Positions 5,598 to 6,719 of a DNA stretch of 6,719 nt are shown one piece after another. The position numbers and the translations under genes are program-made. Source of the stretch: CAVAVT01 sp963592185 (GTDB taxonomy: Bacteria > Bacillota > Negativicutes > Selenomonadales > Selenomonadaceae); the NCBI GenBank assembly GCA_963592185.1, contig CAVAVT010000078.1, positions 1-6,719 of the forward strand. The letters run 5' to 3'. The notes under the pieces were generated by a model. The model worked only from the letters and a program-made list of their open reading frames with translations, made no database searches and was not told the DNA's origin. Numbering within the stretch: position 1 is the stretch's first letter; the number at the start of each line of letters is the position of its first letter.

Positions 5598-6407
5598 TTA
5601 TTTCTTTGTAATATCCTTGCCGAACCACTTCTCGGAAATCTTTGCGGTGGTTCCATCCTTCTTCATCTCGTCCAATACCTTCTGAACATCGTTGCGAAGC
5701 TCGGTATCATCAAGACGGAAGCCAATGCCGAAGGTGCTTACAGGTCCTACAGCTACATCAACAGCCTCAAGCTTTTCAGGATGCTTCTGGATGTAGTAGC
5801 GGCCAGTAATCTCATCAGCAATAATTGCATCAAGACGACCCTGCTCAAGGTCCATGAAAGCGGTGAGGTAATCACCATAGGTCTTTACTTCCTTCATGCT
5901 GGACTTGAATTCCTTGTTGCTCTCAAGATATTCCTCAGCGGTGCTTGCGCTCTGTGTACCTACAACCTTGCCTGCCAGGTCCTTCTCACCTGCAATACCA
6001 GTGGTACCCTTGCGAACGAAGATAATCTGACGGTTATCCATGTACGGATCGCTGAACAGCATGTTTTCCTTGCGCTTCTCGGTGATATCAAGACCGTTCC
6101 AGAGAACATCAACACGGCCGCTCTTCAGCTCTGCCTCTTTGCTGCCCCAGTCGATGCCCTTGAATTCAACCTCACGACCGAGACGCTTGGAAGCTTCTTT
6201 AGCCAAATCGATATCGAATCCAACGATTTCGTTATTTTCATCTCTAAATCCCATAGGAGGATAATTGTCATCCAGTCCAACTACAATCTTCTTTGCTGAG
6301 CTGCTTCCGGAACCAGAGCTTTTAGCCTGGTCGCTTCCACATCCGCCCATCAGTGTTGCAGCAAACAACGCAGCAAGGCCTGCTGCGGCAAGTCTCTTCA
6401 AATTCAT
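5598..6407 (-). CDS. Amino acid ABC transporter substrate-binding lipoprotein (SBP family 3)
   Basis: The protein has 269 residues from the ATG at 6405-6407. GGGGG at 6416-6420 lies 8 nt upstream; an in-frame TTG at 6422 would include the ribosome binding site and is rejected. The signal peptide ends in MGGC with Cys23 as the lipidation site, followed by a Ser/Gly-rich linker (30-37) that tethers the domain to the membrane. The binding fold shows VVGLDDNYPPMGF (42-54), GFDIDLAKEA (63-72), the LDITEKR block with carboxylate-binding Arg112, the SDPYM motif (119-123) and a DAIIADE block with amino-group-binding Asp198. The C-terminal KDGTTAKI motif (250-257) is shared with the sensory paralogue. 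Arg112 and Asp198 together indicate an alpha-amino acid ligand; which amino acid cannot be told by eye. It supplies the permease and ATPase encoded downstream. Confidence 0.95.
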   Translation of the reverse strand: MNLKRLAAAGLAALFAATLMGGCGSDQAKSSGSGSSSAKKIVVGLDDNYPPMGFRDENNEIVGFDIDLAKEASKRLGREVEFKGIDWGSKEAELKSGRVDVLWNGLDITEKRKENMLFSDPYMDNRQIIFVRKGTTGIAGEKDLAGKVVGTQSASTAEEYLESNKEFKSSMKEVKTYGDYLTAFMDLEQGRLDAIIADEITGRYYIQKHPEKLEAVDVAVGPVSTFGIGFRLDDTELRNDVQKVLDEMKKDGTTAKISEKWFGKDITKK

Positions 6408-6437
6408 TTTTGATTCCCCCAAACCATTTTCAGTTTT

Positions 6438-6461
6438 AAAACCCCATGTGTACCCGTGGGG
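6438..6461 (-). promoter_or_regulatory. Hairpin in the leader of the transporter operon
   Basis: Positions 6442-6448 and 6455-6461 (cccca and tgggg at the base) form a short hairpin with a 6-nt loop, 35 nt before the ATG. In the minus-strand RNA the stem has one C-A mismatch, and it is followed by only four U. That is weak for a terminator, but it could be an attenuator or an mRNA-stabilising element. Confidence 0.3.
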
Positions 6462-6498
6462 CTCCAGTCTTGGAAATTTTCAAAAACTCCATAGCTGG

Positions 6499-6526
6499 AT
6501 TATAAGTTAGTTGGGGAAAATGCGAA
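6499..6526 (-). promoter_or_regulatory. Promoter candidate of the ABC transporter operon
   Basis: On the minus strand TTCGCA (6521-6526, four of six matches) is followed after 16 nt by a perfect TATAAT (6499-6504). Transcription would start near 6492, giving a leader of about 85 nt that includes the hairpin at 6438-6461. Confidence 0.42.
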
Positions 6527-6684
6527 ACCGTTAAAAAACCGCTTTTGGGATTATTATAGGAAAATGTAACAACCTAGCATTTATTTTCTTCATTTTTCTC
6601 CATTATGCTAATTTTATCAGTCTAAAGTCCGATTTTATAACGAGGAAAAAGATGTCCCCCATCCTCTGAATAATCCAAAATAAT

Positions 6685-6716
6685 TTATACATGTATACAC
6701 TTATACATGCATACAA
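6685..6716. repeat. Two tandem 16-bp copies of a palindromic operator-like element
   Basis: TTATACATGTATACAC (6685-6700) is followed directly by TTATACATGCATACAA (6701-6716); the copies match at 14 of 16 positions. The first contains the perfect 12-bp palindrome TATACATGTATA (6686-6697). The size, symmetry and one-and-a-half-turn spacing fit a dimeric repressor site such as those of GntR- or TetR-type regulators. The regulated gene may lie to the right, outside the window. Confidence 0.5.
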
Positions 6717-6719
6717 TCA

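Larger units (their letters stand above)
6408..6719. other. Non-coding stretch upstream of the transporter operon
   Basis: This AT-rich stretch of 312 bases holds no convincing gene on either strand. It contains, from left to right, the ribosome binding site of the binding-protein gene, a leader hairpin (6438-6461), a minus-strand promoter candidate (6499-6526), a second perfect minus-strand TATAAT (6553-6558) without a good -35, and a 16-bp tandem repeat at the right edge (6685-6716). I see no T-box, SAM or lysine riboswitch signature. Confidence 0.6.

Noticed and set aside
5781..6299. A 172-codon plus-strand open frame
   Set aside because: It is antisense to the transporter binding-protein gene, has no plausible ribosome binding site, and is explained as a shadow of that gene.
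6408..6422. In-frame TTG start at 6422 for the transporter binding protein
   Set aside because: It would place the GGGGG ribosome binding site inside the coding region; the ATG at 6405-6407 is correctly spaced and gives a standard lipoprotein signal peptide.
6531..6593. 20-residue minus-strand frame (MKKINARLLHFPIIIPKAVF) with GGAG 4 nt upstream
   Set aside because: It has no good promoter, is upstream of the best transporter start site and is too short to judge; a leader peptide role cannot be shown.

Overview
The window suggests a member of the Bacillota (Firmicutes). The coding DNA is of moderate GC and the intergenic DNA is very AT-rich. Shine-Dalgarno sites are strong (GGAGG-type), the Rho-independent terminators are clear, binding proteins are lipid-anchored, and hybrid kinases of this type are common in anaerobic Clostridia and Negativicutes. 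I cannot fix the genus; Negativicutes or Clostridia is a guess from protein style only.

Layout, left to right. (1) Positions 1-286, minus strand: a complete small transcription unit. It has a good promoter, a strong ribosome binding site, a 49-residue single-pass membrane protein too short for usual gene calling, and its own terminator. (2) Positions 327-3961, plus strand: a sensory operon transcribed divergently from the small gene. It encodes an amino-acid-type periplasmic binding lipoprotein, a hybrid sensor histidine kinase that overlaps it by 11 nt, and a 134-residue protein I do not recognise. It ends at a long hairpin terminator that looks bidirectional. (3) Positions 4008-6526, minus strand: a complete polar amino acid ABC uptake system in the order binding lipoprotein, permease, ATPase. 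A terminator follows the binding-protein gene, and permease and ATPase overlap by 20 nt. (4) Positions 6408-6719: non-coding DNA with a promoter candidate, a leader hairpin and a 16-bp tandem repeat that looks like an operator.

How the genes may work together. The two binding proteins are both 269 residues, belong to the same superfamily and align well at their C-termini. One serves a transporter. The other sits beside a membrane kinase with no permease, an arrangement resembling LuxP-LuxQ (binding protein plus hybrid kinase). My inference is that the sensory operon detects an amino-acid-like ligand related to what the convergent transporter imports. The sensor binding protein has His at the position where the transporter protein has the ligand-binding Asp, so the ligands may differ. 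The kinase ends in a receiver domain, and no DNA-binding output regulator is present in the window, so the downstream target is unknown.

The most interesting elements are the split binding-protein/hybrid-kinase pair with its unknown third gene, and the divergent small membrane protein.
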